Notes: generated by a model not told the origin, from the sequence alone. DNA of 64,000 bases from Microlunatus sagamiharensis (GCF_900105785.1 NZ_LT629799.1:3224001-3288000), one strand, 5' to 3'. Numbered from the stretch's first letter, positions 38,226-45,189 are shown. Program-made: numbers and translations.

Positions 38226-38255
38226 AACGTAAAGCCGGTGTCGCGAGTTCGTCAA
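38226..38255 (-). promoter_or_regulatory. Promoter of the epoxide hydrolase operon, leaderless
   Basis: On the minus strand TTGACG (38250-38255) and TACGTT (38226-38231) are separated by 18 bp, and the GTG start begins 6 nt after the -10, so the message should start at the codon itself. This is the best sigma-70-like promoter in the window. Confidence 0.65.
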
Positions 38256-38262
38256 CACCGGC
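38234..38262. promoter_or_regulatory. Inverted repeat overlapping the epoxide hydrolase promoter
   Basis: GCCGGTGT (38234-38241) and ACACCGGC (38255-38262) form 8-bp arms 13 nt apart, spanning the -35 and spacer. The related heptamer GGTGTCG recurs at 38237 and 38276, and its complement CGACACC at 38214. It is a candidate operator; the divergent CGNR protein is a natural but unproven candidate to bind it. Confidence 0.5.
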
Positions 38263-38269
38263 ATCGCGC

Positions 38270-38275
38270 TACGCT
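38270..38275 (+). promoter_or_regulatory. -10 hexamer TACGCT of the CGNR gene, leaderless
   Basis: TACGCT lies 6 nt before the CGNR GTG at 38282. Together with the minus-strand promoter it makes a compact divergent leaderless promoter pair. Confidence 0.5.
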
Positions 38276-38281
38276 GGTGTC

Positions 38282-38863
38282 GTGGACGAGGTAGGGCTGG
38301 TGGCGGTGGTGGACCTGCTGAACACGCTCGACCAGCGCACGTTCCTCCGCCTCGGCACCGTGCACCAGGCCGAGGACCGGCTGACGACGGTCGAGGCCCT
38401 GGAGGGATGGTTCGGCGAGCACGGCCTGCCGACCACCGCCTCACCCGCCGACCTCGGCGCCGCCCGGACGCTCCGCGACGGGCTCCGCGCAGCCCTGCTC
38501 GAGACGCTCCCTGAGCCTGCCGATGCCGGCACGCCCCCTGAGCCTGTCGAAGGGCCTCGAAGAGGTCGGCGTTCCGACCCGGCCACCGACGTCCTCCGCG
38601 CCTTCCCCCTCCGCCTCCGCGCGGACGACGGCCGGCTCCGCCTTGCCGCCGACACCGGTTCGGCCGGCCTCGACGCGGTCGTCGAGACGGTCGCGACGGC
38701 CGTCGCCGACGGGCGCTGGAAGCGGCTCAAGCTCTGCGCGTCCGAGGACTGCCACTGGGCCTACCTCGACACCTCGCGCAGCGGCGGCGGCCGCTGGTGC
38801 TCGATGGACACCTGCGGCAACCGCCACAAGACGCGGGCCTACCGGCAGCGGAAGGCCGGCTGA
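38282..38863 (+). CDS. CGNR zinc-finger transcription regulator (ABATE domain)
   Basis: A 193-residue protein. The N-terminal ABATE region (about 1-125) includes VDLLNTLDQRT. The C-terminal CGNR zinc finger has the full signature: LKLCASEDCHWAYLDTS, then RWCSMDTCGNRHKTRAYRQR, with four Cys ligands. Such proteins are predicted stress-related transcription regulators. Residues near 85-92 are PEPVEGP, encoded by the dispersed 19-mer repeat (38536-38554), in a linker between the two domains. GTG 38282 is supported by a TACGCT hexamer 6 nt upstream. It is divergent from the epoxide hydrolase operon and may control it. Confidence 0.92.
   Translation: MDEVGLVAVVDLLNTLDQRTFLRLGTVHQAEDRLTTVEALEGWFGEHGLPTTASPADLGAARTLRDGLRAALLETLPEPADAGTPPEPVEGPRRGRRSDPATDVLRAFPLRLRADDGRLRLAADTGSAGLDAVVETVATAVADGRWKRLKLCASEDCHWAYLDTSRSGGGRWCSMDTCGNRHKTRAYRQRKAG
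38509..38554 (+). repeat. Dispersed repeat copy inside the CGNR gene
   Basis: The exact 19-mer CCCTGAGCCTGTCGAAGGG is at 38536-38554 and a degenerate copy (CCCTGAGCCTGC) begins at 38509. Both are in the same reading frame and encode PEPVEGP and PEPADAG. Confidence 0.9.
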
Positions 38864-38918
38864 GCCCTGCCGGCCCGGGAGGGCGGGAGGACCCGCCCGG
38901 CCCGAGCCGCAGGTAGCC

Positions 38919-39505
38919 CTAGAGGGTCGGGACCGTTCCGCCGACGATCCTGCACTCCGCTCCGACGATCGCGGACGCCCGGTCCGAGACGAGGAAGCCC
39001 ACCAGGTCGGCCACCTCCTCGGTGCTGGCGAACCGACCGAGCGGGATCCCGCCGAGGGCGTCGAGGACGCTCTGCCGCGCCTCCTCGCGCGACCGGCCGC
39101 TGCCGTGAGCGATGGTGTCGACGTCGCGAACGCCTCCGTCTGGATCCCGCCCGGGCTGATGGTGTTGACCCGCACGCCCTTCGGGGCCAGCTCGTTCGCG
39201 AGGCCCTTGCTGTCCGTGCGCAGCGCGGCCTTCGCCGCCGTGTACGGCAGCGTGGCGTCGTGCAGGGGCATCTCGCGCTGGATGGACCCGAAGTGCAGCA
39301 CGACGCCCGAGCCCTGCGCGATCAACGTCGGGAGGAGCGCCCGGTCGAGCCGCACGGCCCCGAGGAGGTTGAGGTTCAGCTCGAGGAGCCACTGGTCCTC
39401 GGTGATGACCGCGAACCCGCCGGGCGGCGTCGACGACCCGCCGACGACGTGGACCGTGCTCGCGCTCGCGGTGGGCGCGACGCCTCGGGGGGTCGTGCGA
39501 GCAAG
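38919..39505 (-). pseudogene. Remnant of a short-chain dehydrogenase gene
   Basis: Two frames together give the last two-thirds of an SDR. From about 39465 the frame reads VHVVGGSSTPPGGFAVITEDQW, then LDRALLPTLIAQGSGVVLHFGSI and YTAAKAALRTDSKGLANELAP with the YxxxK pair. Near 39126 one base is missing relative to the expected frame and the text continues RDVDTIAHGSG to the end GAECRIVGGTVPTL. An in-frame TAA at 39506-39508 closes the upstream end and the NAD-binding Rossmann start (about 85 residues) is absent, so this is decayed and not only a sequencing slip. It lies next to tRNA-Lys. Confidence 0.85.
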
Positions 39506-39605
39506 TTACGACCGGATCCATAGGAAAGGGAAGGAGTTCGTCCACGCCAGCGACGGCCTCGGCCGCCCTGCGGTGCGACCCTCGGCGGGCGGCGTCGGAG
39601 CCGGG

Positions 39606-39678
39606 TGGGCCCCGTGGGGATCGAACCCACAACCCGCGGATTAAAAGTCCGCTGCTCTGCCAGTTGAGCTAGAGGCCC
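39606..39678 (-). tRNA. tRNA-Lys (anticodon TTT)
   Basis: The minus strand folds as a full cloverleaf starting GGGCCTCTAGCTC, with loop CTTTTAA (anticodon TTT) and T-loop GGGTTCGATCC. The acceptor stem pairs over 7 bp with one wobble. CCA is not encoded. Confidence 0.97.
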
Positions 39679-39690
39679 GGCCCGCTCAGC

Positions 39691-40647
39691 CTAGGTGAGG
39701 GCGGAGCCGGCGTGCCGTCCCCGCTCGCTCCCGGTCGAGCGCCGGACGGCCGCGCCGCTGACGGCGCCGAGCGCGGCCGGAACGCCGACCAGGACGAGGA
39801 AGAAGAGGAGCGACGACGGGAGGTCGGCGGCGTCCACCCGGAACGACTCCCGCAGCGCCCTCCGGCCGTCCCCGTCGACCAGGCCGTCGATCGTCGGCTG
39901 GAAGCTCACGAGCAGGCTCACGAGCACCGTCACGACGGACCAGACGAGCACCAGCGGCCGAGCCTTGAGCACGAGGCCGTCGAGGAGCGCGAGCACGAAG
40001 GCGAGCGCCGCGATCACGGCGAAGGCGAGGAGGCCGGCACCGAGTGCGTCGTCCTGGGTCCGGGCGGTCAACGAGGCCGCCACCTCGATCACCAGGGGCC
40101 ACAGGAGCAGCCGGAGCCCCACGGCCCAGGGACGGCGGAGCAGCGAACGCATCGGCGAGGGGTCCATGACCTCAGCGTCGCCAGCCGGCTCGGCCGGCGC
40201 GTCCACCCCAGGGGGGACCTCGCCCGCCTGAGGGTGGGTCCTCCGGAGGCCCCGCCGCTCGCGCCAGCGCTCGACGACGGCGTCCAGGTCGACCTTCGCC
40301 GTGATCACGGGCGGGCCGTCGACCCGGCGCCGGTGGGAGTCGAGGATCCGCTCGTTGAGCTCGTCGACAACGTCGCGGACGCCGGCCTCGTCGCGGCAGC
40401 CGGCGACGGTCTCGTCGATCTCCCTCGCCTCGCGCCGCAGCTGGAGCGACGTCGGCAGGGGCATCCGGATCTGCTCGCGCTCGAGCAGCCCCTTGACCCA
40501 CCAGTTGGGGTCGCGGTCGTCGAGGTTCAGCGGCTTGCCCTGGCCGGGCAGGTCGTCGAACTCGCCCCGCTCCATCGCCTCGCGCACCTTGCGCTCGGCG
40601 ACCGTCTCGGGGCGCCGAGCGGGGTCCGGTGCCCACCATCTCGCCAC
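39691..40647 (-). CDS. DUF1992 (DnaJ-C28 conserved domain) protein with C-terminal membrane domain
   Basis: A 318-residue protein. Residues about 12-120 are the DUF1992/DNAJC28 conserved domain: ERKVREAMERGEFDDLPGQGKPL and LNLDDRDPNWWVKGLLER are diagnostic. After a linker of about 40 residues the C-terminal half has four hydrophobic segments (LRLLLWPLVIEVAASL, AGLLAFAVIAALAFVLALLDG, LVLVWSVVTVLVSLLVSF, LLFFLVLVGVPAALGAVSG), which the usual short members lack. The role of the domain is unknown. GTG 40647 has a TAGCCT hexamer 6 nt upstream. It is divergent by 36 bp from the GroEL-apical-like gene. Confidence 0.85.
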   Translation of the reverse strand: MARWWAPDPARRPETVAERKVREAMERGEFDDLPGQGKPLNLDDRDPNWWVKGLLEREQIRMPLPTSLQLRREAREIDETVAGCRDEAGVRDVVDELNERILDSHRRRVDGPPVITAKVDLDAVVERWRERRGLRRTHPQAGEVPPGVDAPAEPAGDAEVMDPSPMRSLLRRPWAVGLRLLLWPLVIEVAASLTARTQDDALGAGLLAFAVIAALAFVLALLDGLVLKARPLVLVWSVVTVLVSLLVSFQPTIDGLVDGDGRRALRESFRVDAADLPSSLLFFLVLVGVPAALGAVSGAAVRRSTGSERGRHAGSALT

Positions 40648-40683
40648 CCAGCCAGGCTATGAGGTCTGTGGCACGCTGAGCCG

Positions 40684-41376
40684 GTGCAGGCGTGGGTCGT
40701 GGTGATGGTCGTGGTCCTCGTGGTCGCGCTCGCGCTCACCGTCTACGGGGCGCTGCACGACCGCGCCCTGAACCGCCGCCGCGCTGCCGAGATGCTCGGC
40801 CCGCCCGCGCGCGACATCCCGAACCTGCCGTCCGACGCGCCCTCCCCCGCGTACGTGACCGAGGCCCAGGCCCGGAGGCGTCCGGAGACAGCGCGCGACA
40901 CGCTCGGCGAGCGTGACCGCGACGCCGAAGGCACGGTCGAGGTCGCCGCCGGCCACGCCTCGGCCGACTTCGCCACCGACACCCGGACGGGGACCGCCGT
41001 CCTCGACGCACCGCTCGTCCTGGTCTGCGAGGGCGGCGTGGGGACGATCCGTGAGCTGCTGCCCGCGCTGGAGCACGCGATCAGGGCGTCGCGGCCGCTG
41101 GTCGTCGTCGCCCCGTCGATCGCGCCCGACGTGCTCGGCACGCTCGAGGTCAACGCGATCCAGGGGCTCGTCCCTGGGGTCGCGGTCCTCGCCGACGACG
41201 CCGTCCGCGCCGAGATCGCCTCGCTCAGCAGAGCCGTGCCGGTCGACGCCACCGACCGCCGCTCCGGCTGGACCGACCCGGCCGCGTTCGGCCGCCTGGC
41301 CCGCTGGACCAGCACCCGTACGTCGAGCCGGCTGACCCCGGCCGCCTCCCTGTCGAGCGCCGAGGTCGCCGAGTGA
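40684..41376 (+). CDS. Membrane-anchored GroEL apical-domain-like protein
   Basis: A 230-residue protein. Residues 3-22 (AWVVVMVVVLVVALALTVYG) are one membrane helix. Residues about 84-215 align by eye with the GroEL apical domain: VEVAAGHASADFATDTRTG matches the start of that domain, LDAPLVLVCEGGVGTIRELL and LPALEHAIRASRPLVVVAP match its core, and LGTLEVNAIQGL is the GroEL ALATLVVNKLRG region. Equatorial and intermediate domains (ATP site) are absent, so this is not a chaperonin subunit but resembles a minichaperone on a tether. Orientation is probably N-out or N-in ambiguous. The stop overlaps the EamA gene start (GTGA). A CACGCT hexamer lies 6 nt before the GTG. Confidence 0.8.
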   Translation: MQAWVVVMVVVLVVALALTVYGALHDRALNRRRAAEMLGPPARDIPNLPSDAPSPAYVTEAQARRRPETARDTLGERDRDAEGTVEVAAGHASADFATDTRTGTAVLDAPLVLVCEGGVGTIRELLPALEHAIRASRPLVVVAPSIAPDVLGTLEVNAIQGLVPGVAVLADDAVRAEIASLSRAVPVDATDRRSGWTDPAAFGRLARWTSTRTSSRLTPAASLSSAEVAE

Positions 41377-42281
41377 GCGAGCAGGAGGGCGGCAGCCGCT
41401 TCGCCTACGTCAGCGCGCTCACGCCGCTGATCTTCGGCACGACCTACCTGCTCACCACGAACTTCCTGCCGCCCGACCGGCCGCTGCTCGCCGCGCTGAT
41501 GCGTTCGCTGCCGACCGGGCTGGTGCTGGTGATCGGCAGCAGGCTGCCGAACCGGCTCTGGCTGGGCCGCTTCCTGCTGATGTCGGTGCTGTGGGCCTCG
41601 GCGGTCTTCCCGCTCCTCTTCTTCGCCGCCTACCACCTGCCCGGCGGCGTCGCGGCGGTGATCAACTCGCTCGGCCCGATCTGCGTCGTGGTCCTGGCCG
41701 TGCCGATCCTGGGCAACCGGATCAGGCCGTTGCAGGTCGTCGCCGGGATCATCGGGGTGGTCGGCGTCGCGCTGCTGGTGCTGCGGGCCAACGCCAAGCT
41801 CGACCTGCTCGGCATCCTGGCCATGGTCGCCGTGGTGGTCATGATGGCGTTCGGCACCGTGCTGATGAAGCGTTGGGGCAGCCCGCCCGGCATGGGCCCG
41901 ATCCGGGTGACCGGCTGGACCTTCCTCTTCGCCGGGCTGACGCTGCTGCCCTTCACCCTCGTCTTCGAGGGCCTGCCCCGCTCGGTCACCCCGACGCAGG
42001 TCGGCGGCCTGGTCTACCTCGTGGTGATCAGCGGGATCTTCGCGTACGCGCTGTGGTTCTGGGCGATCGGGCAGCTGAGCGCGGCGTCGGTGACCTTCCT
42101 CGGCCTGCTCAACCCGGTCATGGCCACGTTCCTCGGCTGGTGGGTGCTCGACCAGCGGCTCAACCTGCTGCAGGTGCTGGGCGCGGCCCTCGTGCTGGTC
42201 TCGGTCGTGCTGGGCCAGCAACGGCGCGTACGCCCGCCGGTGACGGTCGAGCAGCCGGTCGAGGCCGCGGCCCGCTCCTAG
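41373..42281 (+). CDS. EamA family (DMT) transporter
   Basis: A 302-residue polytopic protein with ten hydrophobic segments in two EamA repeats: LIFGTTYLLTTNFLPPDRPLL and ALMRSLPTGLVLVIG in the first, LVYLVVISGIFAYALWFWAIG and VTFLGLLNPVMATFLGWWVL in the second. DMT transporters export amino acids, metabolites or drugs. GTG 41373 overlaps the stop of the GroEL-apical-like gene by four bases. The specific substrate cannot be predicted; this copy resembles the RhaT/EamA general exporter type. Confidence 0.93.
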   Translation: MSEQEGGSRFAYVSALTPLIFGTTYLLTTNFLPPDRPLLAALMRSLPTGLVLVIGSRLPNRLWLGRFLLMSVLWASAVFPLLFFAAYHLPGGVAAVINSLGPICVVVLAVPILGNRIRPLQVVAGIIGVVGVALLVLRANAKLDLLGILAMVAVVVMMAFGTVLMKRWGSPPGMGPIRVTGWTFLFAGLTLLPFTLVFEGLPRSVTPTQVGGLVYLVVISGIFAYALWFWAIGQLSAASVTFLGLLNPVMATFLGWWVLDQRLNLLQVLGAALVLVSVVLGQQRRVRPPVTVEQPVEAAARS

Positions 42282-42336
42282 TACCCCACCGCACCACCCG
42301 GCTGGCTCGGGACCCCACGCCGCCGCGGCGGCTCCG

Positions 42337-42342
42337 TACGCT
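42337..42342 (+). promoter_or_regulatory. -10 hexamer TACGCT of a leaderless promoter
   Basis: TACGCT lies 7 nt before the GTG of the first DUF202 gene, with no Shine-Dalgarno sequence between. Confidence 0.5.
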
Positions 42343-42349
42343 GCCGTGC

Positions 42350-42730
42350 GTGAGCGACGAGCAGGCCGACCGGCGCTGGCCGCGCAGCGTCTACGGCGTC
42401 GGGAGCGAGCCGGACCCGCGCTTCACCTTCGCCAACGAGCGCACCTTCCTGGCCTGGATCCGGACGGGGCTCGGCTTCCTGGCCGCCGGCGTGGCCGTCG
42501 CGGCGGTCGCCCGGATCGACCAGCGGCTGAGCCTGGAGGTGCGCCTCGCCTCCCTGCTGCTGGTGGCCTGCGGCCTGGGCTGCGCAGTCGGGGCCTGGCT
42601 GCGCTGGGTGGGGAGCGAGCGCGCGATGCGCGAGGGGCGGGCGCTGCCGTCGTCCCCGCTGCTGCTCGTGCTGGTGGGGGTCCTGGTCGTGGTCGCGCTC
42701 ATCGCCGCCGTCGTGCTCTTCGTCGGGTGA
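42350..42730 (+). CDS. DUF202 (YidH-like) membrane protein, first copy
   Basis: A 126-residue protein with three membrane helices. The DUF202 mark is FTFANERTFLAWIRTGLGFLAAGVAV near residue 25, then LASLLLVACGLGCAVGAWLRW and LLLVLVGVLVVVALIAAVVLF. Function of the family is unknown; members occur in pairs in many actinobacteria, as here. GTG 42350 is supported by the TACGCT hexamer 7 nt upstream. Confidence 0.92.
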   Translation: MSDEQADRRWPRSVYGVGSEPDPRFTFANERTFLAWIRTGLGFLAAGVAVAAVARIDQRLSLEVRLASLLLVACGLGCAVGAWLRWVGSERAMREGRALPSSPLLLVLVGVLVVVALIAAVVLFVG

Positions 42731-42740
42731 GGCGTCCGCG

Positions 42741-43073
42741 GTGACGCACGAGGCCCCGCCGCCCTGGGACTCGGGGCTGCAGAACGAGCGCACCGGGCTG
42801 GCCTGGCAGCGCACGATGCTCTCCGGCCTGGCCTGCGGGCTGCTCGTCGCCCGGCTCCTCGTCGACGTGTCGCTGGCCCTGGCCGTCCTCACCGGCGCGC
42901 TCTCCCTCGGCGCGACCGCGGCGTTCGGCCTGGCCGCGCTGCGACGGTTCCGGCTCAACGCCGAGGCGCTCGTCGGGGGCGGCACGCTCGGCGACGGCCG
43001 TCCCGTCGCGCTCGCGGTCCTGCTGCTCGGGCTGACCGCCCTCGGCGGGCTGGGGTTCGTGCTGCTCGCCTGA
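42741..43073 (+). CDS. DUF202 membrane protein, second copy
   Basis: A 110-residue three-helix protein: GLQNERTGLAWQRTMLSGLACGLLVA is the shortened DUF202 mark, followed by two more helices (LALAVLTGALSLGATAAFGLAA and ALAVLLLGLTALGGLGFVLLA). It lies 10 bp after the first copy and is surely co-transcribed; the two may form a heteromer. Start is the GTG at 42741. It converges on the metallopeptidase gene with a 25-bp gap. Confidence 0.9.
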   Translation: MTHEAPPPWDSGLQNERTGLAWQRTMLSGLACGLLVARLLVDVSLALAVLTGALSLGATAAFGLAALRRFRLNAEALVGGGTLGDGRPVALAVLLLGLTALGGLGFVLLA

Positions 43074-43098
43074 GCGCTCTCGCCACGAGGGAGAATGC

Positions 43099-43476
43099 TC
43101 AGGCGTACCCGAGCTCGTGCAGCCGGTCGTCGTCGATGCCGAAGTGGTGGGCGATCTCGTGGACGACGGTGATGTGGACCTCCTCGACGACGTCGTCGAA
43201 GGTCTCGCAGATCGCCAGGATCGGCTCGCGGAAGACGTAGATCCGGTCGGGCAGCACCGCGGAGTAGAACTCACCGCGCTCGGTCAGCGGGATGCCCTCG
43301 TAGAGCCCGAGGAGGTCGTCGGGTGCGTCCTCCGGCGGCCGGTCCTCGACGAGCACCACGCAGTTGTCCATCAGGTCCGCAAGCTCGGACGGCACGCGGT
43401 CGAGCGCCGCGGCGACCAGGTCGTCGAACTGGGCGGCGCTGAGGGGGCCGAGCGGTTCGGGCGGGGTCTCGACCAT
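43099..43476 (-). CDS. Zincin-like metallopeptidase family protein
   Basis: A 125-residue protein of the small zinicin-like family. The motif VHITVVHEIAHHFGIDDDRLHELGYA at the C-terminus contains HExxHH with a downstream Asp, consistent with a zinc site. Residues 10-60 have LVAAALDRVPSELADLMDNCVVLVEDRP and the family phrase GLYEGIPLTERG. Substrates are unknown. ATG 43476 is preferred over the adjacent GTG because a TAGGCT hexamer (43483-43488) lies exactly 6 nt upstream. Confidence 0.9.
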   Translation of the reverse strand: MVETPPEPLGPLSAAQFDDLVAAALDRVPSELADLMDNCVVLVEDRPPEDAPDDLLGLYEGIPLTERGEFYSAVLPDRIYVFREPILAICETFDDVVEEVHITVVHEIAHHFGIDDDRLHELGYA

Positions 43477-43575
43477 CACTCGAGCCTACGGGCGGCGGCC
43501 CGGTCGGTGGCCGAGCCGGCGCGACGGGCAGTCGTGGGGCCCGTTCCACGCGGGGAACAGCTCTGGAGGCAAGGA

Positions 43576-43671
43576 ATGACACTTGTGGAATTATCACCAT
43601 GTCATCCGCGTGTCGCCTTGCTTCCTGACTGCGAAATCTACTCAACCCTTGCTGTGGTGACTGAGACGTGA
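43576..43671 (+). CDS. Possible 31-residue small protein or leader peptide
   Basis: ATG 43576 is preceded by GGAGG with a 6-nt gap, one of the best Shine-Dalgarno sites in the window, and reads 31 codons to TGA (starts MTLVELSPCHPRVALLPDCE). Against a real gene are its codons, which are AT-rich and include TTA. It lies 115 nt upstream of the SH3 protein start and could be a leader or regulatory ORF. I do not recognise the peptide. Confidence 0.3.
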   Translation: MTLVELSPCHPRVALLPDCEIYSTLAVVTET

Positions 43672-43698
43672 TTAAAGTCCTGCGCAGTTTGAGGTTGA

Positions 43699-43724
43699 TG
43701 TGACGAATGTGACCTAACGGTGAC
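43699..43724 (+). promoter_or_regulatory. Direct repeats TGTGAC-TGTGAC-GGTGAC, possible MtrA-type site
   Basis: TGTGAC at 43699-43704 and 43708-43713 are spaced 9 bp; GGTGAC follows at 43719-43724. On the other strand this is GTCACA-N3-GTCACA, like the direct-repeat motif reported for the response regulator MtrA, which controls wall hydrolases in mycobacteria. The match is by memory and binding is unproven. Confidence 0.4.
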
Positions 43725-43786
43725 CCTCCGGCGCATCACCCGGGCGACGCCCCCACGCACTCGGGATCGACGGAGGAAACCACCGC

Positions 43787-45115
43787 ATGCGCTCGACCCT
43801 GATCCGCGCCGTCCTGGTCGCGGTCCTGACCATCGCCACGACGATCGGCCTGCTCGGATCGGGCGCGGCCACGGCCAGCACCCCGGTCACGGCCACCACC
43901 GAGCTCAACGTACGGGCCAAGCCCAGCACCAGCGCCAAGATCCTCGGCAGCCTGCACCGCGGCCAGACCGTGAAGGCCAGCGCCGAGAGCGGCGGCTGGA
44001 CCACGATCACGTTCAAGGGCGCGAAGGCCTACGTCTCGAGCCGCTACCTGACCGGCGGCGACGACCTGCCCGACAGCGACGACGTCGACAAGGGCGCGGC
44101 CAAGGTCACCACGACCCAGGTCAACCTCCGCGAGGGCCCCAGCCTGACCGACGACGTCATCGTCGTGCTCGACCAGGGCACCCGCGTGACCACGACGGGC
44201 AAGACGGCGAAGGGCTGGACCGAGGTCACGGCCGGCTCGCGCAAGGGCTGGGTGAGCAGCCAGTACCTGACGGCGGCCACCAGCAACGGCGGGCTGCCCA
44301 AGCCGATCGGCACCCGCAAGACCACCGCCGACCTGAACGTCCGCGCCACCAGCGCCGAGGACGGCAAGCTCCTCGGGCTGGCCCGCAAGGGCACGACGGT
44401 CTCGATCACCGGGGCCACCGACAACGCCCGGGCGCAGATCATCTTCGAGGACACGGTCGGCTGGGTGCTCGCCAAGTACCTCACCAACGGCGACACCGAC
44501 CAGCCGAGCGCCCCGCCGCTCCCGGCCGTGACGGGCACCCGCTACGCGACGGCCGACCTCACCATCCGCACCACGAGCGGGGCGGACTTCGAGGACCTCG
44601 GGGACATCCCCAAGGGCACCAAGATCTCGATCACGGGGAAGACCGAGAACGCCCGGGCGCAGATCATCTGGGACGGCGCCGTCCGCTGGGTGACGGCGCA
44701 GTACCTGTCGAAGACCAAGCCGACGAGCGGCTCGACGGCCGGCAGCACCAAGGGCCTCAAGCCCAACGGGGTCAAGGTGCTGGAGGCGGTGCGCAAGAAC
44801 TGGCCGCAGATCAAGACCATCGGCACCGTGCGTCCCGACGCGCTGCCCGACCACCCGTCGGGCCGGGCGCTGGACCTGATGATCCCCGACTACAAGTCGA
44901 AGGCGGGCAAGCAGCTCGGCTACGACCTGTCGCGCTGGCTCCGGGCGCACCACTCCGAGCTCGGCATCAACTACATCATCTGGGACCAGCACATCTGGAA
45001 CGTGCAGCGCGACAGCCAGGGCTGGCGCTCCATGGCCGGCCGCGGCAGCGACAGCGCCAACCACAAGAACCACGTGCACGTCACCGTGCTGGCGAAGGGC
45101 TACGCGCCCATCTGA
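43787..45115 (+). CDS. Secreted protein with four bacterial SH3 repeats and an M15-like C-terminal domain
   Basis: A 442-residue exported protein. A signal peptide (RAVLVAVLTIATTIGLLGSGAATAS) is followed by four SH3-like repeats of about 70 residues (TELNVRAKPSTSAKILGSL; QVNLREGPSLTDDVI; DLNVRATSAEDGKLLG; DLTIRTTSGADFEDLG). The C-terminal domain (about 325-440) has HPSGRALDLMIPD and NHKNHVHVTVL, a His/Asp plus HxH zinc pattern of D,D-carboxypeptidase-like M15/VanY folds, but closer to the uncharacterised class seen in actinobacterial wall proteins. It likely binds and trims peptidoglycan. GGAGG lies 9 nt before ATG. A hairpin terminator follows. Confidence 0.85.
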   Translation: MRSTLIRAVLVAVLTIATTIGLLGSGAATASTPVTATTELNVRAKPSTSAKILGSLHRGQTVKASAESGGWTTITFKGAKAYVSSRYLTGGDDLPDSDDVDKGAAKVTTTQVNLREGPSLTDDVIVVLDQGTRVTTTGKTAKGWTEVTAGSRKGWVSSQYLTAATSNGGLPKPIGTRKTTADLNVRATSAEDGKLLGLARKGTTVSITGATDNARAQIIFEDTVGWVLAKYLTNGDTDQPSAPPLPAVTGTRYATADLTIRTTSGADFEDLGDIPKGTKISITGKTENARAQIIWDGAVRWVTAQYLSKTKPTSGSTAGSTKGLKPNGVKVLEAVRKNWPQIKTIGTVRPDALPDHPSGRALDLMIPDYKSKAGKQLGYDLSRWLRAHHSELGINYIIWDQHIWNVQRDSQGWRSMAGRGSDSANHKNHVHVTVLAKGYAPI

Positions 45116-45121
45116 TCCCGC

Positions 45122-45189
45122 CCGTACGCCGCTCGCCGCCACCCGGTCGCCCCTCGGAAGAGGCCGGGTCGGTGACGGGCGGCGTACGG
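45122..45189. terminator. Hairpin terminator after the SH3 protein gene
   Basis: Outer arms of 11 bp (45122-45132 CCGTACGCCGC with 45179-45189) enclose an inner ACCCGG/CCGGGT stem. It starts 6 bp after the stop codon. Confidence 0.75.

Larger units (their letters stand above)
43480..43786. promoter_or_regulatory. AT-richer regulatory region upstream of the SH3 wall protein
   Basis: This 307-bp gap is clearly less GC-rich than the surrounding genes from about 43560 on. It holds a 31-codon open frame with a strong ribosome binding site (43576-43671), a possible promoter TTGCTG (43649-43654) and TTAAAG (43672-43677) 17 bp apart, and three TGAC-type direct repeats (43699-43724). No known riboswitch, including the c-di-AMP type, was recognised. 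Confidence 0.5.

Noticed and set aside
39480-39690. Integrated element at tRNA-Lys
   Set aside because: There is no integrase, no duplicated tRNA 3' end and no phage or plasmid gene, only a decayed SDR next to the tRNA.
43480-43786. Possible c-di-AMP (ydaO-type) riboswitch before the SH3 wall protein
   Set aside because: Such riboswitches often precede actinobacterial wall hydrolases, but its conserved segments were not found here.
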